Assembly (NCBI RefSeq): GCF_020882245.1
Contig: NC_083599.1
Location: 13,818,931-13,882,930 of the forward strand
Direction of reading: 5' to 3'
Source of the DNA: Rhopalosiphum padi
Lineage: Eukaryota > Arthropoda > Insecta > Hemiptera > Aphididae
Length of the DNA: 64,000 nucleotides
Shown: positions 49,899 to 62,569 of the stretch, piece by piece
Numbering within the stretch: position 1 is the stretch's first letter
Layout: every line of letters begins with the position of its first letter
The notes under the pieces: generated by a model
The model's input: only the letters and a program-made list of their open reading frames with translations
The model's database searches: none
What the model was told of the DNA's origin: nothing
Position numbers and translations under genes: made by a program

Positions 49899-51215
49899 TC
49901 GCATAAACTGTCCATTATCCGTGGCGACCAAATATAATGGTCGCAGGCCATCTTTATTTGGCGTCCCTCGATTCTCTCGTACGCCTTTTATATATTATAT
50001 CAGTACATTACATTTCAAAAATGTATAACACCGTCTTTTTGTTTGAAGAAAATCTAAAGCAGTTGATAAACTATTTAAATATTTTACAAATGTATAGAAA
50101 ATAATGTACAATTGTAGTGTTTGTCGAAATCTTGAAAACATATAATAGACGTATTTATAATAAGTAAAAAATACATAAAATTATAATATGTTGTATTCAT
50201 CATATATTGTTAGGGGCGCCGAAAAATAAGTTTAAATTTGGAAGGACAAAGAATTTTTATTAGGTCGGTATTGCATCATCCTACTTTCCCTGTTGCACAA
50301 CTCCAAGGTTGCAAGGTACCTATAGTGTCCTATACGTTTGTTAGACCTTGATATATGTCCTCGTACTTATTAACATAAATATTGGGATACGGAACCCTGC
50401 TTTCTTTATAAGCTTAATTAGACAATATACAGTATACACGTTGAAATATTGTATTGTTTGTGTATATTATAGATTAGTAAAATTATTTAAAATTGGTAAT
50501 AATTTTTGAGTATACATTTATACGACTATATAATTATAATATTATTAATATTATTTTATTAGTTTTGTATTTTGACTGAAAATAATATAAGAAAATTAAT
50601 TACAAAAACGTTAATAGATTTTAAAATTAAAAGTGTTCAACCATAAAATAATCACCATATAGCTGAGGTACCGTATATAGGTATTTACTACTTAAGTTTT
50701 GTATTTGGTTTGTACTTTGTTTTCAATTTTAGTTAAATAACACTTAAAAAAGTACATGATGTAAAACACACCTAAAATATATTTATATAATATTAGAATT
50801 ATATTAAAAGCATTTTTTTCACAGTCAAATAAAAAGTATGATATTAAAAATAATATTTCAAAATAATTTTTGTTTTTTCTGATCACTGATACTGTAAAAA
50901 AATGTCTTTACGGCTTAAAGAATTTGGTCAAATGTGTGTTTTTTATTTTATACATCATGTTCTTTATTGGATTCTTTTAATTTTTATTCTCTATAGTTAT
51001 ATTTACGTGTCTGATTAGTAGTTTTTATTTTGGACACAATATTTTAAATGTACACTGATGCGTATATAGTAGAGACAATTAAAATCAATAATAAAAATAA
51101 ATCAACTGGCTATATAATAGTGCATATCTATTATCTATATGATAAATTTAGTAACATTTTAATCTGAGTGAAGCAAGGAAATACGCATTGGTGTTTGTAA
51201 CACCTTGTTACAATG

Positions 51216-51216
<1 letters not shown>

Positions 51217-51252
<36 letters not shown>
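51217..51252. repeat. (TG)n microsatellite
   Basis: Eighteen TG units followed by a T run. Confidence 0.95.
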
Positions 51253-51256
<4 letters not shown>

Positions 51257-52325
51257 TTTTTATGGAAAAGAACCCACCGAAAATAATCTACAAATTATAA
51301 TACAATACATGTATTATAATGATAATTCACTATATATTTTATTCAACATATCCATTACGATGACTTATAGTGACGTATACACGAATCTTACTAATATTTC
51401 TATACTATAACATCACAGATTCACAGCAGAATAATTACCTACAAACAGACGACATGAGTTGAAAAAAACACTCATAAAACGGGACCACTAAGGGTTTCCG
51501 TCGTTTCCGACATCGTAAATAGAGCGTGCAGATTATATAGCTAATACGGGGTAGAATTGAGAGAGAAAAAAGTGGTGCATGCTGTGTAAAAGATATGTTT
51601 ATCTTTTTCCTAAACAAACATGGAAATAGGCACCTTCCATTGAATTTGGCTTTATTGCTTTACTATATAGTATAAACTGTTTAATCCCAAAATTCTATTT
51701 ATTTATTTTTTCTTTCAATCTCAAATATGAAAATATTCCGATCAATGTATACATATATAGTTTATTCTACCGCCGTCAATAAAATTCGAACAAATATTCC
51801 ACCATAAAATGTGATAAAACTTCATGTAGTATTTTTATTCTTGTAGACTGAAATAAATATAATGTGCACTTTTATTGAATATATTATTTACGATTTATTT
51901 CATTTTCAAGGAAATTCTCTGGTTTTCGAGCAATTGCCATAAACAACGTTTCATGAGCGGATTATAGTAGTGTAGTACAATGCGTAAACAGTTTTTAGTA
52001 TACAAACAACCCCTCAATAAATACATTATTATCCAAAATTCTAAAAATAAACATTAATAACGATTAAACTGGAAATAAAATGTTTTACAACTGTACAAAG
52101 GTATAAGGACTCGTTTTCCGCTTACGGACAGAGTTGAAAAATTCCTATAAATTTAACTGCTCAAGATTTTTGGTCTACATCAAAGAAAACCAACTTACAA
52201 AATAACAATTGGTTTTGGAAAACCTTCCTTCGTATTTGATAATGGTATATCAATAATTGATTCCAATTTATTTCACATTGGAAATCGTTTTCTTTTTCCA
52301 TTTATTTGTTTGTTTTTTTTATGCA

Positions 52326-52345
52326 TGTACAATGTACATTGTACA
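52326..52345. repeat. 20-bp perfect palindrome
   Basis: TGTACAATGTACATTGTACA reads the same on both strands and is surrounded by further GTACAT words. Confidence 0.8.
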
Positions 52346-52796
52346 TTTGTACATACATATTATATTTTATTATTACCATTATTGCAGCTCTCAATGTAAA
52401 GAACTTCAAAAGCACCTTTAAATTATTATTGATTTTCCAAAAAGCAAAAATATTTAACTTGTTGGCTGTTGCTTAATAAATATTAAATTATAATAAACTA
52501 ATTGTAATTAAACCATTAATTATTTTATTTAAAAAAATAATTTTTAAATGTAATATCCTGAAATTGTATTAAATAAAAAATAAATGAGTGTATTCTATGA
52601 TGTATACTTCAGCATAATTATATTTAATTAAAATCGAAGAAACAACTTATTAAAAATTAAAAATTATTAATATTAATTTTTTAAAACCAATTTTTATTTA
52701 TATATCAGAAAAATAGAAACGCTAATACATGCTTCACTTTTATTTTATGAGGAAACTGTCTATTATACGTGTGTTAATAGTATAATATTAGGCACT

Positions 52797-53288
52797 AGGC
52801 TCGGAAGTTATTGCATTTGTATGTATTTTGGGGCTATTAGCTTGAAATTAATTTCATGACAATACGAAAAAATTAATAGCGCATATTATTTTTGGTGATT
52901 TTGTAATTTTAAGAGCATATTTTTCAATTTTACCATTTTTTAATTTTCAGAGCATATTTGATGATTAATTTATGTTAACAATACAATTTGAAAATTGACA
53001 ATGAAAAAAAAAACTAATGAATATATTTTGATGGTTTTCACAAGGTATTATTGTCGCTACACTTGTATCGTGTCTTTTAAATCCCTGGTTGACGTACAAT
53101 TTATCGTTTTTATTAATAAATATTTCGTACAAATTATAAAATATAAAAATATTTTTAATCGAGTATTTGTATTCGTGAAAACCGTGAGTTGAAAAAAAAT
53201 TAGTGCATATTTTTAAAGCGCGTATTTTATACAATTACAAGCGCAGAATTAGTACTTTTACTGTCATTGCTATACAAGTTCCGATCAT
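52797..53288. mobile_element. Possible degenerate DNA element
   Basis: GGCTCGGAAGTTATTGCAT at the left and an inverted counterpart around GCTATACAAGTTCCGATC at the right share a TCGGAA core. The interior repeats the word GCATATT at several places (AGCGCATATTATTTTT, AGAGCATATTTTTC, AGAGCATATTTGATG, GTGCATATTTTTAAAG), a pattern expected of internally repeated MITEs. Target duplications were not found, so boundaries are tentative. Confidence 0.3.
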
Positions 53289-53639
53289 TGCTACGGTGTG
53301 TTGATTCTCAAATGACCACATAGATTTTAATTTTATGTCACTACTATACCGGAATCAGTAGGTGATGTGCGAACTACATTGACGTTCGATTAAAGACGCT
53401 ACAGCATCCGTATAGAATCGTGATCAACACTATCTATTTTTTGGTATATAATTATTTTAATATAACGGCGGTGATTTCAAACATCGAGACATCGAGTAGG
53501 TTTTTAATGGTACTTGGATTTTAAAGCGATCACTGAACGTGTTAAATTGTCGATTTTAACCATTATATTATATTACCATACATTTTTCTATAATACCATT
53601 GTATCGTTTATCTTTTAAATAATATAATATATTATGCTC

Positions 53640-54700
53640 GTGTAGGCGTAGTTGGTTAGGCCATTAGGCCAATTCTCTCTCTATAATACCGAGACCGAAT
53701 AATAAGAACGGAAAAACTCTTTTTCGAACCCTAATTATTCAGTACAATATTATGTCGAACGTGACAGCGGTACACGTGGGTGGTACGGTCGTGCTGCAGT
53801 GTCGTTTTGTATAGAAAGAAACTATACATAATAATATGATATAATTGGACACATCTGAACGAGTTGCTGTTTCGGATATTTTGTGAAAAAAAGATTATTT
53901 CTTCGGTATTCGAAATAATAAATAATACGATAAATTAACAGCGCACACACATACGCACTACTGTATAATACACATCGGTGCACATATGTTAGAATAATAA
54001 TATATTATATTAAATAGAAAACGCGCCGATACGAATTCTGCGAACCGATTTTTGGCGATTTCTATAAACAGGCCACACGTGCAATGATAACGCGTCGTTG
54101 TGGAGTGCAGCGAAATATTCGTCGGCGGACCTAACGCGAAGATTAGTATATTATTAATATTAATTATTTTCGTCTTTTCGTCCAAAACGCGCGCATGTGG
54201 TGCGCTTTAATCACGTCGCCCCCGAGTAATATTATTATTATTCCGATAGCCTCGTCAAAACGTTTTTTTTTATTTTCGCGGAACAGTGTAGCGCGCGACA
54301 CGCGCCCTTTCAGAGAAACGCATATTTAGCGATGTCTGCGAGCTTTTCGAAGCTCTCGGAAACGGCGGCTCAATACGGAATTACACCAAACCGAATTTCC
54401 GAGAAATCGGAAAGCGTACGCGTTATTTCGTACACGAGAATCATCACTATTACGCGAGACACATAATATTTATAAGACCCGCGAAGGCGATAAACTGTTT
54501 CCGAAACGATTTATAATCATTTACGATTGTACATGAAAATATTACGCCGGCGAAGTACTGCGCGCGGCCGGTTGCTAAAAGTCACACGCGCCCGAACGCA
54601 GCTCACCTGTCGAGCAAACGAATGTCTTATTTATATTTTTACGAGACTCGTGTGGCTGCGTGTAAACTGCGACAAAACCGATAAGATACATCGTACAAGC
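53640..54700. promoter_or_regulatory. CpG-rich island with tetraloop hairpins
   Basis: About 1 kb of raised CpG (CAGTGTAGCGCGCGACACGC, TTACGCCGGCGAAGTACTG). It contains two compact hairpins described separately. The 150-codon plus-strand frame at 54527-54979 starts in the island and runs into AT-rich sequence. Its translation is basic and Cys/Tyr-rich with no recognisable domain. Likely regulatory or untranslated. Confidence 0.33.
54340..54413 (+). other. Two adjacent tetraloop-type hairpins
   Basis: GAGCTT-TTCG-AAGCTC (54340-54355) has a 6-bp stem with a UUCG-type loop. TTTCCGA-GAAA-TCGGAAA (54396-54413) has a 7-bp stem with a GNRA-type loop. Both loops are the especially stable classes in RNA. 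Whether the region is transcribed is unknown. Confidence 0.4.
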
Positions 54701-54980
54701 TGCGACAATTTAATTTATACATATAAATGCATCATATATACATATGTGTACATAATATGTAATTTAATTAGTATGTTATGTTGGAGACAAATTTGTAAGG
54801 AAAATTCAAATTTATTTTTAAGTTTTAACGCACAGTATACTAAATGTCGGCTCCTTCACAAGTATACAAAATTATCACAAATTAGGTTAGTACGTGCTGT
54901 GTCGTGTAATATTATTGTATTTAAAATGGAACTTACAAAAATGTTTAGCCAAAACGGCAGACAATTATTGGTGCTATAAA

Positions 54981-55573
54981 ATTTTAAAATTTAAATTTAA
55001 ATATAATTCCAAAACAAGCGGTTATTCGACATGAATTTGCCCATCAGAGAAAACATGCAGAGCCAAATTGGTCTAAAACAACGAAAATATTACTCCACAA
55101 GAAAAATTATTTTTAGTACATAATCTATAGCTATACCGTTACCAATATATTATATTTAATTAAATAATTAACGTATATGTGTTATCGTATCGGTTATGCA
55201 CATAGTATCTATATATATATTATATATAAAACAAATTGTCGCAGTTTGTATAATGTTAATTTTTTTCGGCGAAGTTTGCATATCCGACTTTTAGAAAAGG
55301 TGTAATTTTGTCACAGTTGACCATCTCCCACTCGTGTATTGGTTTTTTTGTATCGTTTATCCTTTTTTTTATTCTCGGATAGATACACAGTATCGAGAAT
55401 TGAATCTAAAGTACCTATCGATGATTTCTGCAGGTGTGACGATATAATATTATCAATATTGTCATATGTTTAATGTCGACGATGTGATTTAGACGAATAT
55501 ATAACGTGACCTATCCGATAAATCATTAATGTCCAACTACTGTAGTAGACGGTATCGTCAATGTCCATATATG

Positions 55574-55617
<44 letters not shown>

Positions 55618-56289
55618 ATATATATGTATAGTATTGACAGACTATAATATAACAATACAAGACGTGCAAGTAAAGTGCACAGCACACATATAGCTGTTCA
55701 CGTCGGAAACCTTCGGATCGTGTGCGGTGCCGATTTCCGCACATAATGTACCTCAATTTTATAAGTGTGGTTTTTATTTTTTATATACATCTTATTGTAC
55801 CTATTTATAACAAAAATACGGACACGGAGTGGTGTCTTATAAAAAAAAATAAATAATATAGGTAATAATATGCGTATTGTATTCGGTAAAAGCATTTTTG
55901 GTTTAAAACATATATTATTCCCGATTCTCCGACCAATAAATTTTATCGTCATTGTATAAAAATACAATTATTGGTAAACAACACCGCACTAAAAACCATA
56001 TAGTAACGTTTTCGTAGAAATAAAAACCATAGACTTATCTTGTACATTAGGTCTATATAATATTTAAGATCAACGAGGATCGACGATAATAATATACACA
56101 TCCTAACCTATAGCCTATAGGACCTATCGCTATATAGTATGTACATTATATTTATACATGTAACGTTGTTTAAAAAATGTACTTCCTATTAAAGTACATA
56201 TTTTCATTTGTATAGTATACATTTATAACTATTAAATATAAGGTTCGTTCAAAAACAAAATCTTTTGATAAATCGTTTTTATGTTCGAA
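54981..56289. other. AT-rich DNA with an (AC)n repeat
   Basis: Apart from the microsatellite at 55577 nothing gene-like is seen. A mixed patch lies at 55690-55750. Confidence 0.5.
55577..55618. repeat. (AC)n(AT)n microsatellite
   Basis: About fifteen AC units followed by a short AT run. Confidence 0.95.
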
Positions 56290-56730
56290 TGTCCAATTTC
56301 GTTAAAGTTTGAACTTCAGCATTCAAAGAAAATATTTGTGACTTTATACAATTTTTTTTTTTAGGAATTGTTTATTGCGTTTTCAAGTCGTCTTAGGAGC
56401 AAAATTAGTCAAATTTCGAAAATTATTAATTATTATGCAGTTTTAAAATTCATAAATACTATTTTTTTATACCTGAGTTTTGAAAATTAAATACATGATT
56501 TTTCATAACTATATAGTTCATCATATTAGAACCATAAAATCTAAAAAATATCTATATTAAAACAATTATTTTTTATAAATGTTTTAAATTCAAATTTGGA
56601 CAAAGTTATTTATTTAAACAATAACTATAACAACTATAAACAACTAACTAATAATAACTATAAACAATAACATCAATAGATGTTACAATTATCTTATTAT
56701 AATTTAAAATATTATACATAGGAACTTAGA
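56290..56730 (+). repeat. Dispersed repeat family, copy 3 (3' part)
   Basis: It shares the distal part of the family: GAGTTTTGAAAATTAAATAC near 56474, CATAACTATATAGTTCATCA, GAACCATAAAATCTAAAAAA near 56528, AATTTGGACAAAGTTATTTA, and AACAATAACTATAACAACTA. The upstream half present in copies 1 and 2 is not recognisable. Confidence 0.5.
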
Positions 56731-58170
56731 ACTTTTACGTAGATTTTATTATTATGAATTTTGCTATACCTACGCAATACCATTTTTGATTTATTTCAAA
56801 ATATTATCTTTTCATATTGTGAACCTAATTTTAAATTTTACTGTCTTACTTTAGTATCATGGCTAAATCGCGTTTTTTCGGTCATTTCTGAGGTTTATCC
56901 GTTTTTGACTTTTGCGATGTAACATATTAATTATTATAATATACATATATTGTATAGACTATAGATTAATAACGTACTATATATTATTCATTTAGAACCT
57001 TTGACAAATTCATGTTTATATTTTGAGGGGTGTGCGGGCAAAGCCGCCAAAGCCCTTCGCGGTAATAATATTAATACAAAGTTTAATATAAATTGTGTAG
57101 TACGAAAAATGTATATTTTAGTCTCTGTAGTGTATGTACAATAATAAACTAATACCATTAATTACAAAAATAAAATATAAAATTCTAAAATTTTACATTA
57201 TTTTGTATATTACGTTTACTTACAAATGATATAAGTTTTAAGTTAATACGTATTTATAAGCTAACAAAACCATAGCATAGGTATAGAGACCAGGTTTTAT
57301 CCGAAATAGAACCAGATACACATAGAGATCTACATTTTTATTTATTTTGGGAAATAGTATAATAGTTGTCGTGATGGGTCACTTGTCACACGACTTCGAC
57401 AAATATTCCTTTGGCTGCAATATGATCAATGATCATATAGATATGACATATTATAGAGTATAGACTATAGTAAAATGTTTTATGAAAAATAAAAATACGT
57501 ATAGGTAGTAGTACTATAGTATAGAAGGGTTTTCGCATATTTGCTACTATCACAGTATAACGGTGTTTTTTAACCAATTTCTAAAATAAAATAAAAATTG
57601 AAGTCAAATAAGATACATTTTCTAGGTTAATTTTTCGTATCTTTTTCTATTTTCTGCGTCAAACCAGGTATCCAGTACGGTCTGACATGAGTGGATTATC
57701 ATTTATCCAATGATCAGCGGCATCCACTAAATCACAATAAACATAATTTATCCATTTCCACAATATTTTATAATTACACCATTTTGCGAATTACCAGTAC
57801 CATAAAATGAGTAAGATACACCGAAACGTTAAAAAGTTCATTAAAAAAGTTAGAATACCTATACATTATTTAATTGTTTTTACTATTTAATTATAATTAG
57901 ACATTTTCGAAGTCTCAAATGATAAATATAGGTACACACAATATATATATATTATAGACTATGAAATTTAAAAAAAAATAACATTTGACAATTATTTTTA
58001 AACAAATATATATATATCTAAAAAAAAATATTTAGATTAAAAAATAAACTATTCTAGTATACGATGTATACGATTATCAGACAAGAAAATAATAACATAA
58101 GGAAGCCATATACATATGTATTCTATTAATAATTAATAATTTTGTAATAACATATTTAGTTTGCCGTTAA
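56731..58170. other. AT-rich DNA with one GC-rich block
   Basis: GTGTGCGGGCAAAGCCGCCA followed by AAGCCCTTCGCGG (57031-57063) stands out sharply from its AT-rich surroundings and can fold (GGGC with GCCC). It might be a transposon end; no partner found. Confidence 0.35.
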
Positions 58171-58179
58171 AACGACGTA

Positions 58180-58420
58180 TAGAAGAATAGTTTATTTGTG
58201 TGCACTACAGTGGTGGTTGGGATAATGGACGGGCGACGAACGTTTTTCACCGCCCTCGCGGTCTCGCGAATGTGATTTGGACGTGGTGAACTGCTAAAAC
58301 GGTTATGGTATACCGATAAAATGCTGTCGGGCAGCGTTATAAAAGATTTTATACTGAAAATTAATTACCTATACACTCGACTTTATCACGAACGCGCTGT
58401 ACTCGTCCTACTTTGTAAGC
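58180..58420 (+). promoter_or_regulatory. Small CpG-rich island
   Basis: GGACGGGCGACGAACGTTTT and CACCGCCCTCGCGGTCTCGC lie just upstream of two ATGs (58224, 58321). The first opens a 16-codon frame, MDGRRTFFTALAVSRM. The second opens an unrecognised 64-codon frame. Possible first exon; no homology. Confidence 0.25.
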
Positions 58421-61150
58421 TGCAAAATACTATTATAGTCGGCGCTTATAGTGTGTATACATTTATTCATGGTAATAAACGTATACAGACACATACAGTA
58501 TACCAGCTCTTATAGTAGTCAATTCTGGCAGAGTTAATAGTTGGTTCACTGTGGTGAAGGGAAGGAAAACATATATAGGTAAGAGTTGAAGCTCCGGTAT
58601 ATTGTATAGTTTTTTATAATATTAGGTATACGATTATATACACGGCACGGATATTCGTTTAGTATATCTATTAGTATTTTAACTGTTTTAAATTCCTTAA
58701 AAATTCCTATAATTTCATTTGTATTAAAAAAAAATGTTGTTGATAAAATATCTTAAATACAACAAATAATATCTAATCTATGGTGCTTATTAAAATACCA
58801 TTTAAATTACTCGGTTAAATACAATTTAATAGATATGTGAGAATTATCTTTTTTTTTCCCATAACAATTTGTATTGATTAATTAATAGTTATAAATGTTA
58901 AAAAAATATAGGTATATTAATATTGTATATATTATTTTTTTATATTATTTCAATATTATTTTAACATTAATTTTATATATAATAAATATAAATTATAATG
59001 CATAAAATTATAGTATAATATTATAGTAAAGTATTTTTCGTATATGTATGTTATACAGGTACTCAGGTACACAACCTCTACTTTTTTGTAATATGTATTG
59101 TAGACATTAAACTTAAAACAGTACAATTTTGTGATTGAACAGCTTTCAAATAAACTTAAGCCTTTATTGTCGTCTTTGTAAAAAGTTGTTCAAAATTTGA
59201 AATGAATCATTTGTACAGGCTTCGTTGTTTAATTCCGTATGCATACATTAACGTAATAGGTAACGTACCCCATTGAGGATAAACACGTTGCAGGACAAGG
59301 AATGTTTTATTTCAACTTGTCTGTATAATGTTTTTTACGCTAAAGTACATTTTAACTTCGAGAACAATGATGCGATTTTAATTCAAATAAGTGTATTTGT
59401 TAGCATAAAGGCACCTCTATAGACATTCACAACGTTTTATTTGAGCCTTCAAAGGGAGTAAAATGCATTAAAAAAATAAAAAATAAATAAACCACAATAG
59501 GAATGTACACTTTAAGTATTACTGGTCCCATTTTAAAAGCATATTGTTAAATGTGTTGATCCCCTTTAGAAGGTCCGCTGAGGGTTTGACACATTTGTGC
59601 CGCCCACATCCACCCCATTTTTCGCCAATGGGAGATACTTTATTTCAAACAACAAGAATTTTAAATGATTCATAATAAAAACATTCTTTTGTCCTCTGCA
59701 CACTTTGTTGAAATAAACGTAATTTTGCTTTACAATGCGCTCTATATAGGTACGCGCTTCTTGACAACGCGCTTATTGTAGGTGAACTCATCAAAGATTG
59801 AAAAATTTTAATATTGTTCAACTGCCGTTCAATAACTCATCATTTAAATCGCGTATATCTTATTTAATATTTTTGATAAACACTTTATTTAAATAGTCGA
59901 GTACTTTAATAGTTAAATGTACCTACACATTCTAATATGGCGTGACCTTTCCTCACACCAAGAATGATGGGCTTATACAGTTATACACTTATACCTATAT
60001 ATGTATATAAACAATTATAATTTACTGCAAACAAGTAAAAATAAATAAACAATATTTGTTAAACTAATACCTATAAAATATGTAGGTATTATACATTTAT
60101 ACCTATAACCTATATTATGATAATATTTACTCTGCATACTAAACGATGAAACGAGGGATCTATCTAAATAAATATCATATTGATATTTGATAGCGTACAC
60201 ACTATAAAATAATATATATATATATATTATTATATAGTACTAATAACTTATTTTTTCTGAGAGATAAAATTAATATTTCAGCTGCATATTATACAAATAT
60301 TTAAATATAGGTAGTATTCTGCTATAAAAACTTGTATCATATATTATAAATATGACAATATTGTTCGCATATTCGATTTCACGAACTATATTGACGGCTT
60401 ATTAAAAATTCTCAAGGTTAGATTTTACACGGCACAACACTTTATAATACTATATAATAGTAAAAAAAAAATCATACTTCGCTCAAGTGATAGGTCGTAT
60501 TAAAATAAGCAAAACCTCACAATTATTATATATTATTATCATGTGGCTGAAAGAAGAATTTCGATACACATAATTTATACAAACAAACCAGGCAAAGCAT
60601 ATTCGATGATTACTCCAAGAGTATAAATGGAAATATATTACTCAAGTCGTTCGTATTATTGTCGTAAGTGAAAAACACATTTCACTTATTCAAACACCTA
60701 TATCTCTATAGTGTCTATTGAAGTATTTTTAAGTATTGTTTTTCGTTTACCGCATAAAACAAAACGCCCCAAATATATCTCACATAAAACTGATGTTGAT
60801 TTACAAATAATTGAACGTGCTGTATATTGTTATGTTCATAATATATTGTAGGTACATTACATGTACAATAGATACGCGCGCGGTGGAATGAATACATTAT
60901 AAATAAAAATAAACAGACCGTCGACTTGAATAGCAAAACCCTCTGTTATAGTATGTTTACTTAAAATCGTTATGAATTTAACGAATTAAAAGTATTGTAT
61001 ATATGCCCGTGTCGTATTGTATATACTATACGGGATGACATTCAACAAAGATGCGTATTTTGCACGGCTGTATAATTGTATAATAGATTTAATATTTATG
61101 TGTTATGTATAAGGGGATTTACCTTAACTATATGCAAATCAAGCCTAACC
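58421..61150. other. AT-rich DNA with a balanced block at 59090-59800
   Basis: The block at 59090-59800 lacks simple repeats and is more even in composition, with the short frame at 59566-59673 inside it. The rest is AT-rich without features. Confidence 0.4.
59566..59673 (-). CDS. Possible small coding segment, 35 aa, unknown
   Basis: The frame starts MNHLKFLLFEIKYLPLAKNG, ends in TAA, and is followed by a Gly/Val/Asn-rich part. Another minus-strand frame over the same bases (from SPIGEKWGGCGRHKC) is also free of stops to about 59520. At least one may therefore be relic coding sequence. The block is conspicuously GC-rich against its flanks. Confidence 0.18.
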   Translation of the reverse strand: MNHLKFLLFEIKYLPLAKNGVDVGGTNVSNPQRTF

Positions 61151-61159
61151 GGTCCATAA

Positions 61160-62460
61160 CCCTGTAAGTGGCTACCTTTGTCAACATATTATATCTTTTG
61201 ATGAGACGTATGTGTAATACACATTATATTATACATTACAATAACAATATGTATGATAATGATGAAAACATAATAATAATTGTGCTTGCGCCCGTACGAC
61301 GTTCGTACAAACACATCTCTCTATTATATCATTGTGTGCACGTGATGCAAATAACAACAAATGAACAAAACGCGATTGTCCCGCGACGCGTAGGTACACC
61401 GTGTAGCTGGTACATCACTGCAATATTATAATGAATTAATAACAATAATAATAACTATAAAATAAAACAGTATACGTTTTGTTACACTGTAGTTTGTAGT
61501 ACATAAATAATTTACTATATGTATATACGCGTAATAACAAGTAATATAATAACGATGACACATTCAATCGGGTTGTATTGTATCAACGTAATGTACCTAT
61601 AATACCTACCTACATGCGTGGTTATGTCGCGACGTGCACTACACCTTTTGCGGTGTTTAATATTATATAATATAATATGCATATTATTAGATAGGTATGC
61701 GTTCTCGTTCACGGAATATATTCTTTTTTTCGAACTTCGAATATGTTTTTCACGAAAGGGAATAACGATATCGTAATAAATATTATTTCTTGTCTCCGCC
61801 GGCTCTGGACGCCACTTGCGGCCATTAATTCAAATCAACCCTTGTAATGTGTATAGCTCTCTCGCTATTAGGACCGTGCTAAATTCATACCAAATGTTTT
61901 ATATATCGGTCATCTTGTTAATGTGTATAAAAGCGATAAAGAAGACCCATTATACACCCAGCAGGCCTATAAGCAAAATCTACAAATCATGTTTCATATA
62001 CATTATACGTTTGTATACGTTTGACAACCGTACACATTAAATTATATTTCAGTAAGAAATAGACGCAGTTTCCGGACGCACGACTGCGAAGTCCGAACGT
62101 GTTCGATATTATTATAAATTATAATGATTCGCATATCGCACATGCCGCACTGGCCATTTTCGTTTTTACCGTGTCACGCCGAACGAACGAAATGTATAAC
62201 AATGCGGACAAAGACGATCGATTTATCATCGTTTCTCTGGTCTTAGGATCAATTTCAAATCTCTATACAGTATGCTACATTGGCCATTGTTTACTATATA
62301 TTATGTTTTATATTATGTATACAGTAAGCGTAGTGTGCGCGCACAAGCAGCCCTGTGTGCCACATGTGACACATCGGGACTCGGGACGACGTCTTGCTGC
62401 TCCAATAACGCAGCCGCCAAACGAAAAATGTATATTATATATATACATTTTTTTTTTCAC
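61160..62460. promoter_or_regulatory. Patchy CpG-enriched region
   Basis: CpG-containing words (TGCGCCCGTACGACGTTCG, GTCCCGCGACGCGTAGG, TTTCCGGACGCACGACTGCG) occur between AT-rich stretches. The frames at 61168, 61816 and 62099 (up to 137 codons) show no domain. Possible regulatory DNA. Confidence 0.22.
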
Positions 62461-62530
62461 TAACTTCTATTGTACACAGCCACACTGCGGGAATACTATC
62501 GTATTATTTTAACTGTTTCACGTGAAACCC

Positions 62531-62533
<3 letters not shown>

Positions 62534-62562
<29 letters not shown>
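62534..62562. repeat. (TA)n microsatellite
   Basis: Fourteen TA units. A second run of about 22 bases lies at 63110-63131; shorter runs occur at 3085-3102 and 38689-38707. Confidence 0.9.

Positions 62563-62569
<7 letters not shown>

Larger units (their letters stand above)
48821..52796. other. AT-rich DNA with low-repeat, more balanced blocks
   Basis: 48900-49200, 49380-49990 and 51900-52300 lack simple repeats and have more even composition than their flanks, as conserved non-coding elements or relic exons might. They also contain an inverted pair, GCGACCA...TGGTCGC, at 49922-49942. Confidence 0.35.

Noticed and set aside
53640..53700. tRNA-like GGCGTAGTTGGTTAGGCC
   Set aside because: It resembles an A-box, but there is no cloverleaf, anticodon arm or B-box.
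54527..54979. 150-codon plus-strand frame
   Set aside because: Unbalanced Arg/Cys/Tyr-rich translation across a composition boundary, without domains or a conserved start context.
57031..57063. Helitron 3' end
   Set aside because: There is a GC-rich foldable block but no CTRR terminus or 5' TC partner could be assigned.
62099..62512. 137-codon plus-strand frame
   Set aside because: It ends in Tyr-Ile and Phe runs from simple sequence and shows no domain.
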